Shown here one piece after another: positions 1 to 7,912 of a DNA stretch of 36,110 nt. This stretch comes from Nonomuraea deserti (GTDB lineage: Bacteria > Actinomycetota > Actinomycetes > Streptosporangiales > Streptosporangiaceae): NCBI RefSeq assembly GCF_004348685.1, contig NZ_SMKO01000093.1, positions 1 to 36,110 on the forward strand, written 5' to 3'. The notes below the pieces were generated by a model, which saw only the letters and a program-made list of their open reading frames with translations, was not told the origin of the DNA and did not search any database. Position numbers and translations under genes: made by a program. Every line of letters begins with the position of its first letter. Within the stretch, counting starts at the first letter, position 1.

Positions 1-345
1 GCCCTGCCGCCCGCGCTGGCCGAGCTCGTCGAGGACGAGGACGAGGACGTCGAGGTGCTCGACGCCACCCCGCAGGTGGTCAGCACGGCCGAGCGGGCCG
101 CCCGGATGCGGGCCGCGCGCGACTACTGGGACCGGCAGATCGCCAAGGGCATCGTGCCGCGCACCGTCGACATCGCCCAGGAGATCGGCATCTCGCTGGC
201 CACGGCGCGCGAGTATCGTGCTCTGTGGAAGCTGGAGCCGCAGGCACACGCCCTCATCGAGGCTCTCTACCACCAGCACGGCATCGTCGACACAGGCGCC
301 TTCCCCGCCATAGGGGCCGACGGGAGGGTGCTGACGAAGTCCTGA
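1..345 (+). CDS. Hypothetical protein with C-terminal helix-turn-helix (5' end outside window)
   Basis: The reading frame is open from base 1, so the N-terminus lies upstream of the window; a GTG at 55 is in frame, but nothing suggests translation starts there. The visible 114 residues begin with an acidic linker (alternating Glu/Asp), then a basic segment and a stretch (GIVPRTVDIAQEIGISLATA, positions about 151-210) that reads as a helix-turn-helix: a short helix, a turn with Gly, then a recognition helix ending near REYRALW. I do not recognise the family. The closest resemblance is the C-terminal HTH of actinobacterial membrane or plasmid-transfer-type proteins, which is inference only. It ends 21 bp before the next gene, so the two are probably cotranscribed. 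Confidence 0.55.
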   Translation, partial: ALPPALAELVEDEDEDVEVLDATPQVVSTAERAARMRAARDYWDRQIAKGIVPRTVDIAQEIGISLATAREYRALWKLEPQAHALIEALYHQHGIVDTGAFPAIGADGRVLTKS

Positions 346-366
346 GGCGTCGTTGGAGGAGCACCG

Positions 367-1059
367 TTGCGGGAGCGCACGCTGGAACGTGTCAGGAAAC
401 TCCTGGCCAAGGCCGAACGCACCGACAACGAGCACGAGCGGGCGACGTTCATGGCGGCCGCGTCGGCGCTCATGGCCAGGCACGGCATCGACGCGCTTCC
501 TCCCGCGGGCACCCGCCAGACGCCCGGTGACCGCATCGTCTCCCTGCCCCACCCGTGGGCCAGGGAGAAGGCCCGCCTCGTCAGCCTGGTGGCCCAGGCG
601 GTGCGGTGCCGGCCCCTGCTCATCGGGCGGGGTGGGGGCGGGCAGCGGGTGCACGTGTTCGGGTTCGCCGCCGACCTCGAACGCGCCGACCTGCTGGCCA
701 CCTCGCTGCTGCTGCAGATGGCCTCGGGGCTGGCGCGCGTGCGGCTCCCCGAAGGGGTCACTGCCGTGCGGGCCTACCGGCGGTCGTGGTTGCTCGGGTT
801 CACCGACGAGGTGTACCGGCTGCTGTGCGAGGCCGAGTCCCGCGCCGAGGCCGAGTCCGCCGGCACCGGGACGGCGGTGGTGCTGGCCGATCGGAGGGCC
901 GAGGTGGAGCGGGCGGTGGCGGCCCGCTACCCGGACATCCGGATGAGCGTGCCCAGGACGAGCGGCACCGGCTACCGCGACGGCGTCGCCGCCGGCCGCC
1001 GAGCGGACATCGGCCGCACCGGGATGAGCACCGCCACCGCCCCCGAGCTCACCCGCTGA
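367..1059 (+). CDS. DUF2786 domain-containing protein
   Basis: This is a 230-residue protein of unknown function. The N-terminal 40 residues match the DUF2786 pattern: an ERVRKLLAKAE segment, a NEHE motif, then an Ala-rich helix ending in LMARHGID. The rest is less conserved and Arg/Ala-rich, and no membrane segment or signal peptide is visible. I chose the TTG at 367 because a GGAGGA sequence (355-360) lies 6 bp upstream and the conserved domain begins right after it. The overlapping frame starting at 353 is a high-GC shadow. DUF2786 proteins are widespread in actinomycetes, where their role is not established. The gene follows the HTH gene closely, which suggests an operon. Confidence 0.8.
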   Translation: MRERTLERVRKLLAKAERTDNEHERATFMAAASALMARHGIDALPPAGTRQTPGDRIVSLPHPWAREKARLVSLVAQAVRCRPLLIGRGGGGQRVHVFGFAADLERADLLATSLLLQMASGLARVRLPEGVTAVRAYRRSWLLGFTDEVYRLLCEAESRAEAESAGTGTAVVLADRRAEVERAVAARYPDIRMSVPRTSGTGYRDGVAAGRRADIGRTGMSTATAPELTR

Positions 1060-1116
1060 CACCCGCTCCGCCCTGCCGGTCCGGCGCCCGCCGAGGGACG
1101 CGATCAGGCCTCCGGA

Positions 1117-1126
1117 CAAGCGCTTG
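1117..1126. promoter_or_regulatory. Candidate LacI/GntR-type operator (CAAGCGCTTG)
   Basis: CAAGCGCTTG is a perfect 10-bp palindrome with a central CG, the general shape of LacI-family operators. It lies about 94 bp upstream of the dehydrogenase start, in the only sizeable gap before the catabolic cassette. No regulator gene is visible beside it, so a repressor encoded elsewhere would be needed. The palindrome is seen directly; the operator role is inferred. Confidence 0.35.
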
Positions 1127-1219
1127 GTAAGCCCTTTCCGTTGATCCGTTTGGGCGGGCTCACAGTGGGCATAAGCGCGCACACGGAACGCAGGATCTGC
1201 GGAAGCGAGACAGGTCACC

Positions 1220-2266
1220 GTGAACGCATCCTCCCGTCTCATCACCGCCGACCAGCTGCGCGATCTCGCCCGCGACCTCCTGACCGCCGCACGGGTCCCC
1301 GCCGACACGGCGGCGACGGTCTCCGCCTCCCTGGTCGAGGCCGACCTCGCCGGGCACGGCTCGCACGGCGTACGCCGGCTCGTGCCGTACGTCGACAGGA
1401 TCGAGGCCGGTGTGATCGTGCCGGACGCCCGCCCCGACGTCGTCTCGCGCCGCGGCGCGACCGCCGTCGTGTCGGGACGGCGCGGCTTCGGGCAGGCCGC
1501 CGCCCGGCTGGCCACCGCCGAGGCCGCGCGGCTCGCCGCCGCGCACGGCGCCGGCGTGGTCGCCATCAGGGAGTGCAACCACGTCGGCAGGCTCGGCGAG
1601 TACGCCGGGACGCTGGCCGCCCAGGGCCTCATCGCGCAGGTGGTCGGCAACGCCGACCCGACCGTTGCCCCGTACGGCGGGCGCCGCAGGATGCTGGGCA
1701 CCAACCCCATGGCCTGGGCCGTGCCCCGGGCGGGGGGCGCGGCCGTGGTCATGGACTGGGCGACCGCCGCCATGGCCGAGGGCAAGCTGGGCCTGCTGCT
1801 GGCCGGCGGCTCGAAGGCGCCCGAGGGGGTGGTCGTCGATCCCGAGGGCCGCCCTTCCACCGATCCGGCCGACTTCTACCGGGGCGGGGCGCTGCTGCCG
1901 TTCGGCGGCCACAAGGGGTACGGCCTGAGCGTCCTCATCGAGCTGGTCGGCGGCCTGCTCACCGGCACCGGCACCGCCTGCTCACCCGAGTACGACGGCA
2001 CGTTCGGCACGGTGATCACCGCCATGGACCTGTCCGCGTTCGTCCCCCTGGACGACTACGTCGCCCAGGTCGAATCCTTCTGCGAAGCCCTGCGCGCCTC
2101 GGGCCCCGGCGTGGTCGTTCCGGGGGAGCCGGAGGCCGAGGCGCGCGCGACGCGGCTGAAGGAGGGGATCCCCGTGCCCGCGCCCGTCTGGGCCGAGCTG
2201 GGCGTCCTCGCCGCACGGCTCGGCGTTCCGCAGCCGCGAGCTCCGCGGCCTGCGCCGGGCCGCTGA
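1220..2266 (+). CDS. Ldh_2-family (malate/L-sulfolactate/ureidoglycolate-type) NAD(P)-dependent dehydrogenase
   Basis: This is a 348-residue protein, the usual length for the Ldh_2 (malate/L-lactate dehydrogenase-like) family, which oxidises 2-hydroxy acids and related compounds with NAD(P). This fold is unrelated to classical MDH/LDH. Family signatures are visible: a GHGSHG segment (residues 45-50), SGRRGFGQ (85-92), the NHVGRLGEYA motif with the predicted catalytic His121, GTNPMAWAVP (160-169), and a late FGGHKGYGLS segment. The GTG start at 1220 fits the N-terminal alignment and has a weak AGACAGG upstream. It is the first gene of a cassette with an MHS symporter (40 bp downstream) and an SDR, suggesting uptake and oxidation of a hydroxy acid. 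The substrate cannot be read from sequence. Confidence 0.88.
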   Translation: MNASSRLITADQLRDLARDLLTAARVPADTAATVSASLVEADLAGHGSHGVRRLVPYVDRIEAGVIVPDARPDVVSRRGATAVVSGRRGFGQAAARLATAEAARLAAAHGAGVVAIRECNHVGRLGEYAGTLAAQGLIAQVVGNADPTVAPYGGRRRMLGTNPMAWAVPRAGGAAVVMDWATAAMAEGKLGLLLAGGSKAPEGVVVDPEGRPSTDPADFYRGGALLPFGGHKGYGLSVLIELVGGLLTGTGTACSPEYDGTFGTVITAMDLSAFVPLDDYVAQVESFCEALRASGPGVVVPGEPEAEARATRLKEGIPVPAPVWAELGVLAARLGVPQPRAPRPAPGR

Positions 2267-2306
2267 CCGCGGCCCGCCACACCCTGACACCGCCCCTGGA
2301 GGTCAG

Positions 2307-3620
2307 ATGTCCGCCACAACACCCGAACTGAAGCGCGTCGTCACGGGCGCCCTCGTGGGCACCGCACTGGAGTGGTACGACTTCTTCATCTACGGCACGG
2401 CCGCCGCGCTCGTCTTCAACCAGCTGTTCTTCACCGAGGCCGATCCGGCGGCGGGCACGATCGCCGCGTTCGCCACGTTCGGCGTGGGTTTCGTGGTCCG
2501 GCCGTTCGGCGGCATCCTGTTCGGCCACCTCGGCGACAAGATCGGCCGCCGCTCGACCCTGATCATCACCACGGTGATCATGGGCGTGTCGACCGGGCTC
2601 ATCGGCCTGCTGCCCACCTACCCGTCGATCGGCGTGTGGGCGCCCATCCTGCTCACGCTGCTGCGTGTCTGCCAGGGGCTGGGCGCGGGCGCGGAGTTCG
2701 GTGGCGCGGCGACGCTGCTGGCCGAGCACGCCCCGCAGGGCAGGCGCGGCTACTACGCCTCCTACGCGCAGACCGGCGTGCAGATCGGCCTGGTGCTCGG
2801 CACCTCCGCGTTCCTGCTCGTGCAGCTCCTGCCGCAGCAGGAGATCGTCTCGTGGGGCTGGCGGGTGCCGTTCCTCGTGAGCTTCGCGCTGATCGGGGTG
2901 GCGCTGTACGTGCGGCTGCGGGTGTCCGAGTCGCCGGTGTTCCGCGAGATGGAGCGGACCCGCGAGATCGTCAGGCTGCCGATCAAGGACGCCGTGGCCC
3001 GCTACCCGCGCAACTTCCTCGTCGGCGTCGGGGCGCACATCTGCGACACGGCCGTGGTCTACACGCTGGCCACGTTCAGCGTCGCGTACGCCACCAGCCG
3101 GCTCGGCCTGGACAGCCACACGGCGCTGCTGGGGGTGATCTTCTTCGGGCTGACCGTCATCGTGCTGCAGCCGATCTACGGACATCTGTCGGACCGGGTG
3201 GGGCGGCGCCCGCTCAACCTGTTCAGCGTGGTGTTCGTCGCGGTGTTCGCCTTCCCGTACTTCCTCATGGTCAACACCGGCGTGCCCTGGCTCGTGTGGC
3301 TGGCGATGATGGTCATGGGGGCGTTCGGGTTCGCCCCGCAGGTCGCGGTGCAGCCGGTGTTCTACGCCGAGTTGTTCGGGGCGCGGGTGCGCTACACCGG
3401 GTTCGCGGCCTCGCGCGAGCTGGGCGCGGCGGTGGCCGGGTTCTCGCCGCTGATCGGCGCCGCTCTCGCGGCGCGGATGGGCGGGGCGCCGTGGCTCGTC
3501 GCGGCGTTCCTCATCGGGACCGCGGTGATCTCGTTCGCGGCCTTCTACGCCTCGCGCGAGAGCAAGGACATGGACATCACCGCCTTCGACCCGCTGCACC
3601 GGCGACTGGTCGAGGAGTGA
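2307..3620 (+). CDS. MFS transporter, metabolite:H+ symporter (MHS) family
   Basis: This is a 437-residue polytopic membrane protein with about 12 hydrophobic segments. The first segment carries LEWYDFFIYG (residues 21-30), typical of MHS symporters such as the shikimate, alpha-ketoglutarate and proline/betaine carriers. The loop 2-3 signature GHLGDKIGRR (73-82) is the MFS motif with Asp78, and a second copy (GHLSDRVGRRP) lies after the central loop. The ATG at 2307 has GGAGG at 2298-2302. It sits between the Ldh_2 dehydrogenase and the SDR, with a 9-bp gap to the latter, so it probably imports the substrate of those enzymes by proton symport. The family prefers organic acids and zwitterions; the exact substrate is unknown. 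Confidence 0.92.
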   Translation: MSATTPELKRVVTGALVGTALEWYDFFIYGTAAALVFNQLFFTEADPAAGTIAAFATFGVGFVVRPFGGILFGHLGDKIGRRSTLIITTVIMGVSTGLIGLLPTYPSIGVWAPILLTLLRVCQGLGAGAEFGGAATLLAEHAPQGRRGYYASYAQTGVQIGLVLGTSAFLLVQLLPQQEIVSWGWRVPFLVSFALIGVALYVRLRVSESPVFREMERTREIVRLPIKDAVARYPRNFLVGVGAHICDTAVVYTLATFSVAYATSRLGLDSHTALLGVIFFGLTVIVLQPIYGHLSDRVGRRPLNLFSVVFVAVFAFPYFLMVNTGVPWLVWLAMMVMGAFGFAPQVAVQPVFYAELFGARVRYTGFAASRELGAAVAGFSPLIGAALAARMGGAPWLVAAFLIGTAVISFAAFYASRESKDMDITAFDPLHRRLVEE

Positions 3621-3629
3621 GGGAGCGGC

Positions 3630-4394
3630 ATGGACATCAACGGCAGCGTCGCCGTGATCACCGGCGGCGGCACCGGCATCGGGGCGGCCGTGGCGGAGCA
3701 CCTGGCCAGGAAGGGCGCGGCGACCGTGATCGTCAACTATTCGCGTTCGGCGGCGGAGGCGGAGGCCACGGTCGCCCGCCTGGAGGGTCTGGGCTGCAAG
3801 GCCGAGGCGATGGCCGCCGACGTGTCCGACGACGCCGCCGTGCGGCGCATGGCCGCGCGCGTACGCGCCGCCCACGGCAGGGTCGACGCCCTGGTCTGCA
3901 ACGCGGGGACGACCACATGGGTGCCCTTCCCGGACCTGGAGGGGCTGACCGGGGAGGTGTGGCAGCAGATCATGGGCGTCAACCTGATGGGCCCCTTCCA
4001 CTGCGCCCGCGCCTTCGCCCCCGACCTGCGGGCCGCGCGCGGCGCGATCGTCAACGTCGCCTCCATCGCCGGCCTCCTCCCCACGGGCTCCTCCATCGCG
4101 TACGGGGTGAGCAAGGCCGCCCTGATCCAGCTCACCCGTGACCTGGCGGTCGCGCTCGGCCCCGAGGTCCGGGTGAACGCCGTCGCGCCCGGCATCGTGG
4201 CGACCCGCTGGCACATCGGCAGGATGGGGGAGCAGGTGTTCTCCGAGATGGCCGCGCGGGAGGAGGCGAAGGCGCCGCTGAAACGCACGGCGCGTCCCGA
4301 GGACGTCGCCCAGATGATCGTCGCGCTGCTGGAGTCGGACCTGGTCACCGGCGAGGTCCTCGTCGGCGACGGCGGCCGGCACCTGACCTACTGA
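3630..4394 (+). CDS. Short-chain dehydrogenase/reductase (SDR)
   Basis: This is a 254-residue classical SDR. It shows the cofactor-binding TGGGTGIG motif (residues 11-18), the NAG motif (91-93), Asn118, and the catalytic Ser145, Tyr158 and Lys162 (YGVSK). The C-terminal RPEDVAQMIVALLESD and GEVLVGDGG segments are typical of FabG-like SDRs. An Arg39 (YSRS) after the second beta strand hints at NADP(H) preference, which is weak inference. It starts 9 bp after the transporter, with GGGAG just upstream of the ATG. In context it probably acts on the same imported substrate as the Ldh_2 enzyme, for example as a second step or as the opposite-stereochemistry dehydrogenase. Confidence 0.92.
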   Translation: MDINGSVAVITGGGTGIGAAVAEHLARKGAATVIVNYSRSAAEAEATVARLEGLGCKAEAMAADVSDDAAVRRMAARVRAAHGRVDALVCNAGTTTWVPFPDLEGLTGEVWQQIMGVNLMGPFHCARAFAPDLRAARGAIVNVASIAGLLPTGSSIAYGVSKAALIQLTRDLAVALGPEVRVNAVAPGIVATRWHIGRMGEQVFSEMAAREEAKAPLKRTARPEDVAQMIVALLESDLVTGEVLVGDGGRHLTY

Positions 4395-4428
4395 CGGCGG
4401 CTCGCACGGGCCGCGCCGGATGCCGGAC

Positions 4429-4458
4429 GCGGCCGGGGCCATCCCCGGCCCCGGCCGC
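4429..4458. terminator. Bidirectional hairpin terminator
   Basis: This is a perfect 12-bp inverted repeat (GCGGCCGGGGCC / GGCCCCGGCCGC) with a 6-nt loop, lying in the 72-bp gap between the convergent SDR and phosphoglucomutase genes. There is no T-tract, as is common in high-GC actinobacteria. It can serve both strands. Confidence 0.7.
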
Positions 4459-4466
4459 CCGCCGGA

Positions 4467-6095
4467 TCAGCCGAGGGCCGACGAGACCAGGGAGCGGGCC
4501 TCCTCCTGGACCTTGGCCAGATGGTCGGGCCCGCGGAAGGACTCGGCGTAGATCTTGTAGACGTCCTCCGTCCCGGAGGGGCGGGCCGCGAACCAGGCGC
4601 TCTCGGTCGCCACCTTCACCCCGCCGAGCGCCGCGCCGTTGCCGGGCGCCGACGTCTGCACCGCCGTGATGGGCTCGCCCGCCAGCGACGAGGCCGTCAC
4701 CTGCTCGGCGGAGAGCTTCCCGAGCACGGCCTTCTCCTCGCGCGTCGCGGGAGCGTCCACGCGGGCGTACGCGGGCTCGCCGAACCGCTCGACCAGCTTC
4801 CTGTAGTGGTCGCTCGGCGAGCGGCCGGTGACGGCGAGGATCTCGGAGGCCAGCAGCGCCAGGATGACGCCGTCCTTGTCGGTGGACCAGACGGATCCGT
4901 CGCGCCGCAGGAACGACGCCCCCGCGCTCTCCTCGCCGCCGAACCCCAGCGACCCGTCGAGCAGCCCGGGCACGAACCACTTGAAGCCCACCGGGACCTC
5001 GTAGAGCCGCCGCCCCAGCGACTGCGCGACGCGGTCGATGACGCCGCTGCTGACCATGGTCTTGCCGACCCCGGCGTCGGCCGGCCAGCCGTCGCGGTGC
5101 GCGTAGAGGTAGGAGATGGCGACGGCGAGGTAGTGGTTGGGGTTCATGAGGCCGTCGGGCGTGACGATGCCGTGCCGGTCGGCGTCGGCGTCGTTGCCGG
5201 TGGATATGTCGTACTTTTCACGATTGGCGATCAGCGACGCCATCGCGTACGGCGACGAGCAGTCCATCCGGATCTTGCCGTCCCAGTCGAGCGTCATGAA
5301 CCGCCACGTCGGATCGACCAGCGGGTTGACGACCGTCAGCGCGAGGCGGTGCCGCTCGGCGATCTCCCCCCAGTAGGCCACGCTCGCCCCGCCCAGCGGG
5401 TCGGCCCCGACGCGCACCCCGGCCGCCCTGATCGCGTCCAGGTCGAGCACCGACGGCAGGTCGTCGACGTACGTCCCCAGGAAGTCGTAACGCTCCGCCA
5501 CCCCCAGCGCCCTGGAGTACGGGATCCGTGACACGCCCTCCATCCCCGCGGCCAGCAGCCGGTTGGCGCGGTCCTGGATCCACGTGGTGGCGTCGGTGTC
5601 GGCGGGACCGCCGTGCGGCGGGTTGTACTTGAAGCCGCCGTCGCCCGGCGGGTTGTGCGACGGCGTGATCACCACGCCGTCGGCGAGCCCCGACGTGCGC
5701 CCCCGGTTGTGCCGCAGGACGGCGTGGGACACGGCGGGGGTCGGCGTGTAGCCGTCGCGCGTGTCGATCAGGACCGTGACGTCGTTGGCCGCCAGCACCT
5801 CCAGCGCCGACACCCGCGCGGGCTCCGACAGCGCGTGCGTGTCGATGCCGAGGAACAACGGCCCGTCCGTGCCCTGCGCGCGCCGATATTCGCAGATGGC
5901 CTGGCTCGTGGCGAGGATGTGGTCCTCGTTGAACGCCGTGTCGAACGCCGACCCCCGGTGCCCCGAGGTGCCGAACGCCACCCGCTGCTCCACCTCGTCA
6001 GGGTCGGGGCGGAGCGCGTAGTAGGACGTCACCAGCCGGGCGACGTCGACGAGGTCGGCTGGTCGAGCGGGCTCTCCCGCGCGTTCGTGCGTCAT
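4467..6095 (-). CDS. pgm: Alpha-D-glucose phosphate-specific phosphoglucomutase
   Basis: This enzyme interconverts glucose 1-phosphate and glucose 6-phosphate through a phosphoserine intermediate, linking glycogen, trehalose and sugar-nucleotide synthesis to glycolysis. The 542-residue protein follows E. coli Pgm closely throughout: RAGEPARPADLVDVARL near the N-terminus, FGTSGHRGSA (41-50), the active-site TPSHNPP with phosphoserine Ser146, the metal loop DADADRHG (Asp302, Asp304, Asp306), the sugar-binding GGEES (386-390), and the phosphate-binding ARPSGTED near the C-terminus. I chose the ATG at 6095 (MTHERAGEP) rather than the upstream ATG at 6125, because homology begins there. It is transcribed divergently from the LLM oxidoreductase and converges on the SDR. 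Confidence 0.95.
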   Translation of the reverse strand: MTHERAGEPARPADLVDVARLVTSYYALRPDPDEVEQRVAFGTSGHRGSAFDTAFNEDHILATSQAICEYRRAQGTDGPLFLGIDTHALSEPARVSALEVLAANDVTVLIDTRDGYTPTPAVSHAVLRHNRGRTSGLADGVVITPSHNPPGDGGFKYNPPHGGPADTDATTWIQDRANRLLAAGMEGVSRIPYSRALGVAERYDFLGTYVDDLPSVLDLDAIRAAGVRVGADPLGGASVAYWGEIAERHRLALTVVNPLVDPTWRFMTLDWDGKIRMDCSSPYAMASLIANREKYDISTGNDADADRHGIVTPDGLMNPNHYLAVAISYLYAHRDGWPADAGVGKTMVSSGVIDRVAQSLGRRLYEVPVGFKWFVPGLLDGSLGFGGEESAGASFLRRDGSVWSTDKDGVILALLASEILAVTGRSPSDHYRKLVERFGEPAYARVDAPATREEKAVLGKLSAEQVTASSLAGEPITAVQTSAPGNGAALGGVKVATESAWFAARPSGTEDVYKIYAESFRGPDHLAKVQEEARSLVSSALG

Positions 6096-6154
6096 GTTCG
6101 CCACTTTACAAATCCCGTCCGGCACGGCGGATGCCCCCCGCCGGGGCGGGGAGA

Positions 6155-6186
6155 TACATTCGCGTCAGTCACCAGAACGGAGTTCT
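6155..6186 (+). promoter_or_regulatory. Candidate promoter -10 box and overlapping dyad for the LLM oxidoreductase gene
   Basis: TACATT (6155-6160) has the TANNNT form of a -10 box. Just downstream is AGAAC-GGA-GTTCT (6174-6186), a perfect 5-bp-arm dyad that overlaps the likely ribosome binding site GGAG (6179-6182). It could be a repressor site or a small hairpin occluding the RBS. The arrangement is seen; function is inferred. Confidence 0.4.
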
Positions 6187-6192
6187 GTTCCT

Positions 6193-7092
6193 ATGCGATA
6201 CGGCTTCTTCCTGTCCGAGCGAAACGTGGACGACCCCATCGGAGACCTGCGCGACCAGATCGCCGGGGCGGCGCGGGACGGCTTCACCTCGGCCTGGCTG
6301 TCCAACATCTTCGGCCTCGACGCCCTCACCGCCCTGGCCGCCGCCGGCGGCCAGGTGCCCGGCATCGAACTCGGCACCGCCGTCGTGCCGACCTACCCGC
6401 GCCACCCGGCCGCGCTCGCCCAGCAGGCCATGACCGTCAACGCCGCGCTCGGCGGGCGCCTCGCCCTCGGCATCGGCCTGTCGCACAAGGTCGTCATCGA
6501 GGACATGTACGGCTACAGCTTCGACCGGCCCGGCCGCCACATGAAGGAATACCTCGACATCCTCATCCCGGCGAGCAGGGGAGAGCAGGTCAGGTACGAG
6601 GGCGAGACGCTCAAGGCCGACATCCGGCTCGGCACCCCCGGCGCCGGATTCCCCGTGCTGGTCGCCGCGCTCGGCCCCCGGATGCTCAGGCTCGCCGGCA
6701 CCGTGGCCGACGGCACCGTGCTCTGGATGACCGGCCCCAAGACGATCGCCGAGCACATCGCGCCCACCATCAAGGCGGCCGCAGCCGAGGCGGGCCGCGA
6801 GCCGCCCAGGATCGTGTGCGCGCTGCCCGTCTGCGTGACCGACGACCCCGCCGCCGCGGTCGCCCGCGCCAACGAGATCTTCGAGACGTACGGACGGCTC
6901 CCGTCCTACCGTGCGATGCTCGACAGGGAAGGCGCGGCCACCCCGGGCGACGTGGCGATCGTCGGCGACGAGGACACGGTGCTGGCCAAGCTCGACGAGC
7001 TCAAGCAGGCCGGGGTGACCGATTTCGTGGGCTCCGCGTACTCCGGCAGGGAACGTACCCTGAACCTTCTGATCGGCGCGGCGAAGGGCTGA
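6193..7092 (+). CDS. LLM-class (luciferase-like) oxidoreductase, probably F420-dependent
   Basis: This is a 299-residue TIM-barrel flavin/F420 oxidoreductase. It shows the N-terminal MRYGFFLSE strand, a WLSNIFGLDALTALAAAGG segment, LGTAVVPTYPRHPAALAQQA (the LLM cofactor-phosphate region), GGRLALGIGLSH, and the later LVAALGPRMLRLAG and ADGTVLWMTGP strands. This pattern resembles the TIGR03564 group of actinobacterial F420-linked LLM proteins; that assignment is from memory of the family. The ATG at 6193 aligns with the first beta strand and has GGAG 10 bp upstream; a longer frame to 6094 adds a non-homologous leader. It is divergent from pgm, and the substrate is unknown. Confidence 0.85.
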   Translation: MRYGFFLSERNVDDPIGDLRDQIAGAARDGFTSAWLSNIFGLDALTALAAAGGQVPGIELGTAVVPTYPRHPAALAQQAMTVNAALGGRLALGIGLSHKVVIEDMYGYSFDRPGRHMKEYLDILIPASRGEQVRYEGETLKADIRLGTPGAGFPVLVAALGPRMLRLAGTVADGTVLWMTGPKTIAEHIAPTIKAAAAEAGREPPRIVCALPVCVTDDPAAAVARANEIFETYGRLPSYRAMLDREGAATPGDVAIVGDEDTVLAKLDELKQAGVTDFVGSAYSGRERTLNLLIGAAKG

Positions 7093-7122
7093 TCAGGAGA
7101 CATCTCAATAAACTCCGACAAG

Positions 7123-7737
7123 GTGAAGCGCTTGCTCCTGGGCATAGATGTGTCGAACTGGCAGGGCACCGTCGACTGGGCCGACCACGCCGAAACCGGC
7201 GTGTCCTTCGCCTTCGCCAAGGCCACCGAGGGCGGTGACTACGTCGACAAGTGGTTCGCGCGCAACTGGAACGGCATGCGGGAGAGCTGGATCGTCTGCG
7301 GCGCGTACCACTTCGCCCGGCCCAAGGGCGACCCCATTGAGCAGGCGCGGCACTTCCTGCGCACGATCGCGCAGGCGGGCGGGCTGCGCCGCGGCGACCT
7401 GGTCGCGCTCGACCTGGAGACCAACGACGGCGCGCGCCCCGAGCGGGTCGCCCGCTTCGCGCGCCGCTGGTGCCACCACGTCGAGCGGCACTGCGGCGTG
7501 CGGCCGTTCATCTACACCTTCCACGCCTTCGCCAACGGAGGACACTGCGCGGGCCTGGCCGAATATCCGCTGTGGATCGCGAGCCCGGCGAAGCCGCGCG
7601 GCCGGCCCGACGTCCCGCGCCCCTGGCAGGACTGGACCATCCACCAGTACTCCAACAGCCCGATCGACCGCAACATCTTCCACGGCACCCGCAAGGAGCT
7701 GACGAAGCTGGGGTATCGCCCGCGCCGGCGGCGCTGA
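7123..7737 (+). CDS. GH25-family muramidase-like protein without signal peptide
   Basis: This 204-residue protein is essentially one glycoside hydrolase family 25 (lysozyme M1-type) domain. Visible landmarks are GIDVSNWQG (residues 7-15, Asp9), FAFAKATEGGDYVD (29-42), the ALDLET strand (Asp97 and Glu99, the usual catalytic pair), and WTIHQYSNS near the C-terminus. GH25 enzymes cleave the MurNAc-GlcNAc bond of peptidoglycan. The protein starts at the domain with no secretion signal, so export is unexplained. The start is uncertain: GTG 7123 has no good RBS, whereas TTG 7132 has AAGGTG 6 bp upstream and keeps the whole domain. The C-terminus is very Arg-rich. It follows the LLM gene by 30 bp. 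Confidence 0.85.
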   Translation: MKRLLLGIDVSNWQGTVDWADHAETGVSFAFAKATEGGDYVDKWFARNWNGMRESWIVCGAYHFARPKGDPIEQARHFLRTIAQAGGLRRGDLVALDLETNDGARPERVARFARRWCHHVERHCGVRPFIYTFHAFANGGHCAGLAEYPLWIASPAKPRGRPDVPRPWQDWTIHQYSNSPIDRNIFHGTRKELTKLGYRPRRRR

Positions 7738-7844
7738 CCCGCCGCCGCTCCGCCCGAAGATCGTCCGGGGCGAGGGCGAGGGCGAGGGCGCGGGCGGAGG
7801 CGAGGGCCGGCGGCGCGGTGGCCGGGGACGCCTGTCGCCCGCGA

Positions 7845-7850
7845 TAGCAT
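7845..7850 (+). promoter_or_regulatory. Candidate -10 box for thrS (TAGCAT)
   Basis: TAGCAT fits the actinobacterial TANNNT -10 pattern, 62 bp before the thrS start. No good -35 element is evident. I see no T-box leader between it and the gene. The stretch just upstream (about 7769-7806) is a low-complexity GGCGAG-type repeat. Confidence 0.35.
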
Positions 7851-7912
7851 CGGTGTTCACCATCGAAGCAGCCTCGGTGCCGGGCATCGAGCGCGATCCC
7901 TGAGGAGTCACC

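Noticed and set aside
2016..4442. Very long open frame (about 800 codons) on the minus strand, antisense to the transporter and SDR genes
   Set aside because: Such frames are common shadows in very GC-rich DNA. The translation is Arg/His/Gly-rich low complexity with no domain, and the plus-strand genes have clear family matches.
6094..6192. N-terminal extension of the LLM oxidoreductase to 6094
   Set aside because: The extra residues lack homology, cover the pgm-LLM promoter region, and the ATG at 6193 starts exactly at the first barrel strand with a GGAG upstream.
7738..7912. T-box or other amino-acid-responsive leader upstream of thrS
   Set aside because: No T-box consensus or terminator/antiterminator pair is visible in the 175-bp region; it contains low-complexity GGCGAG repeats and a -10-like box.
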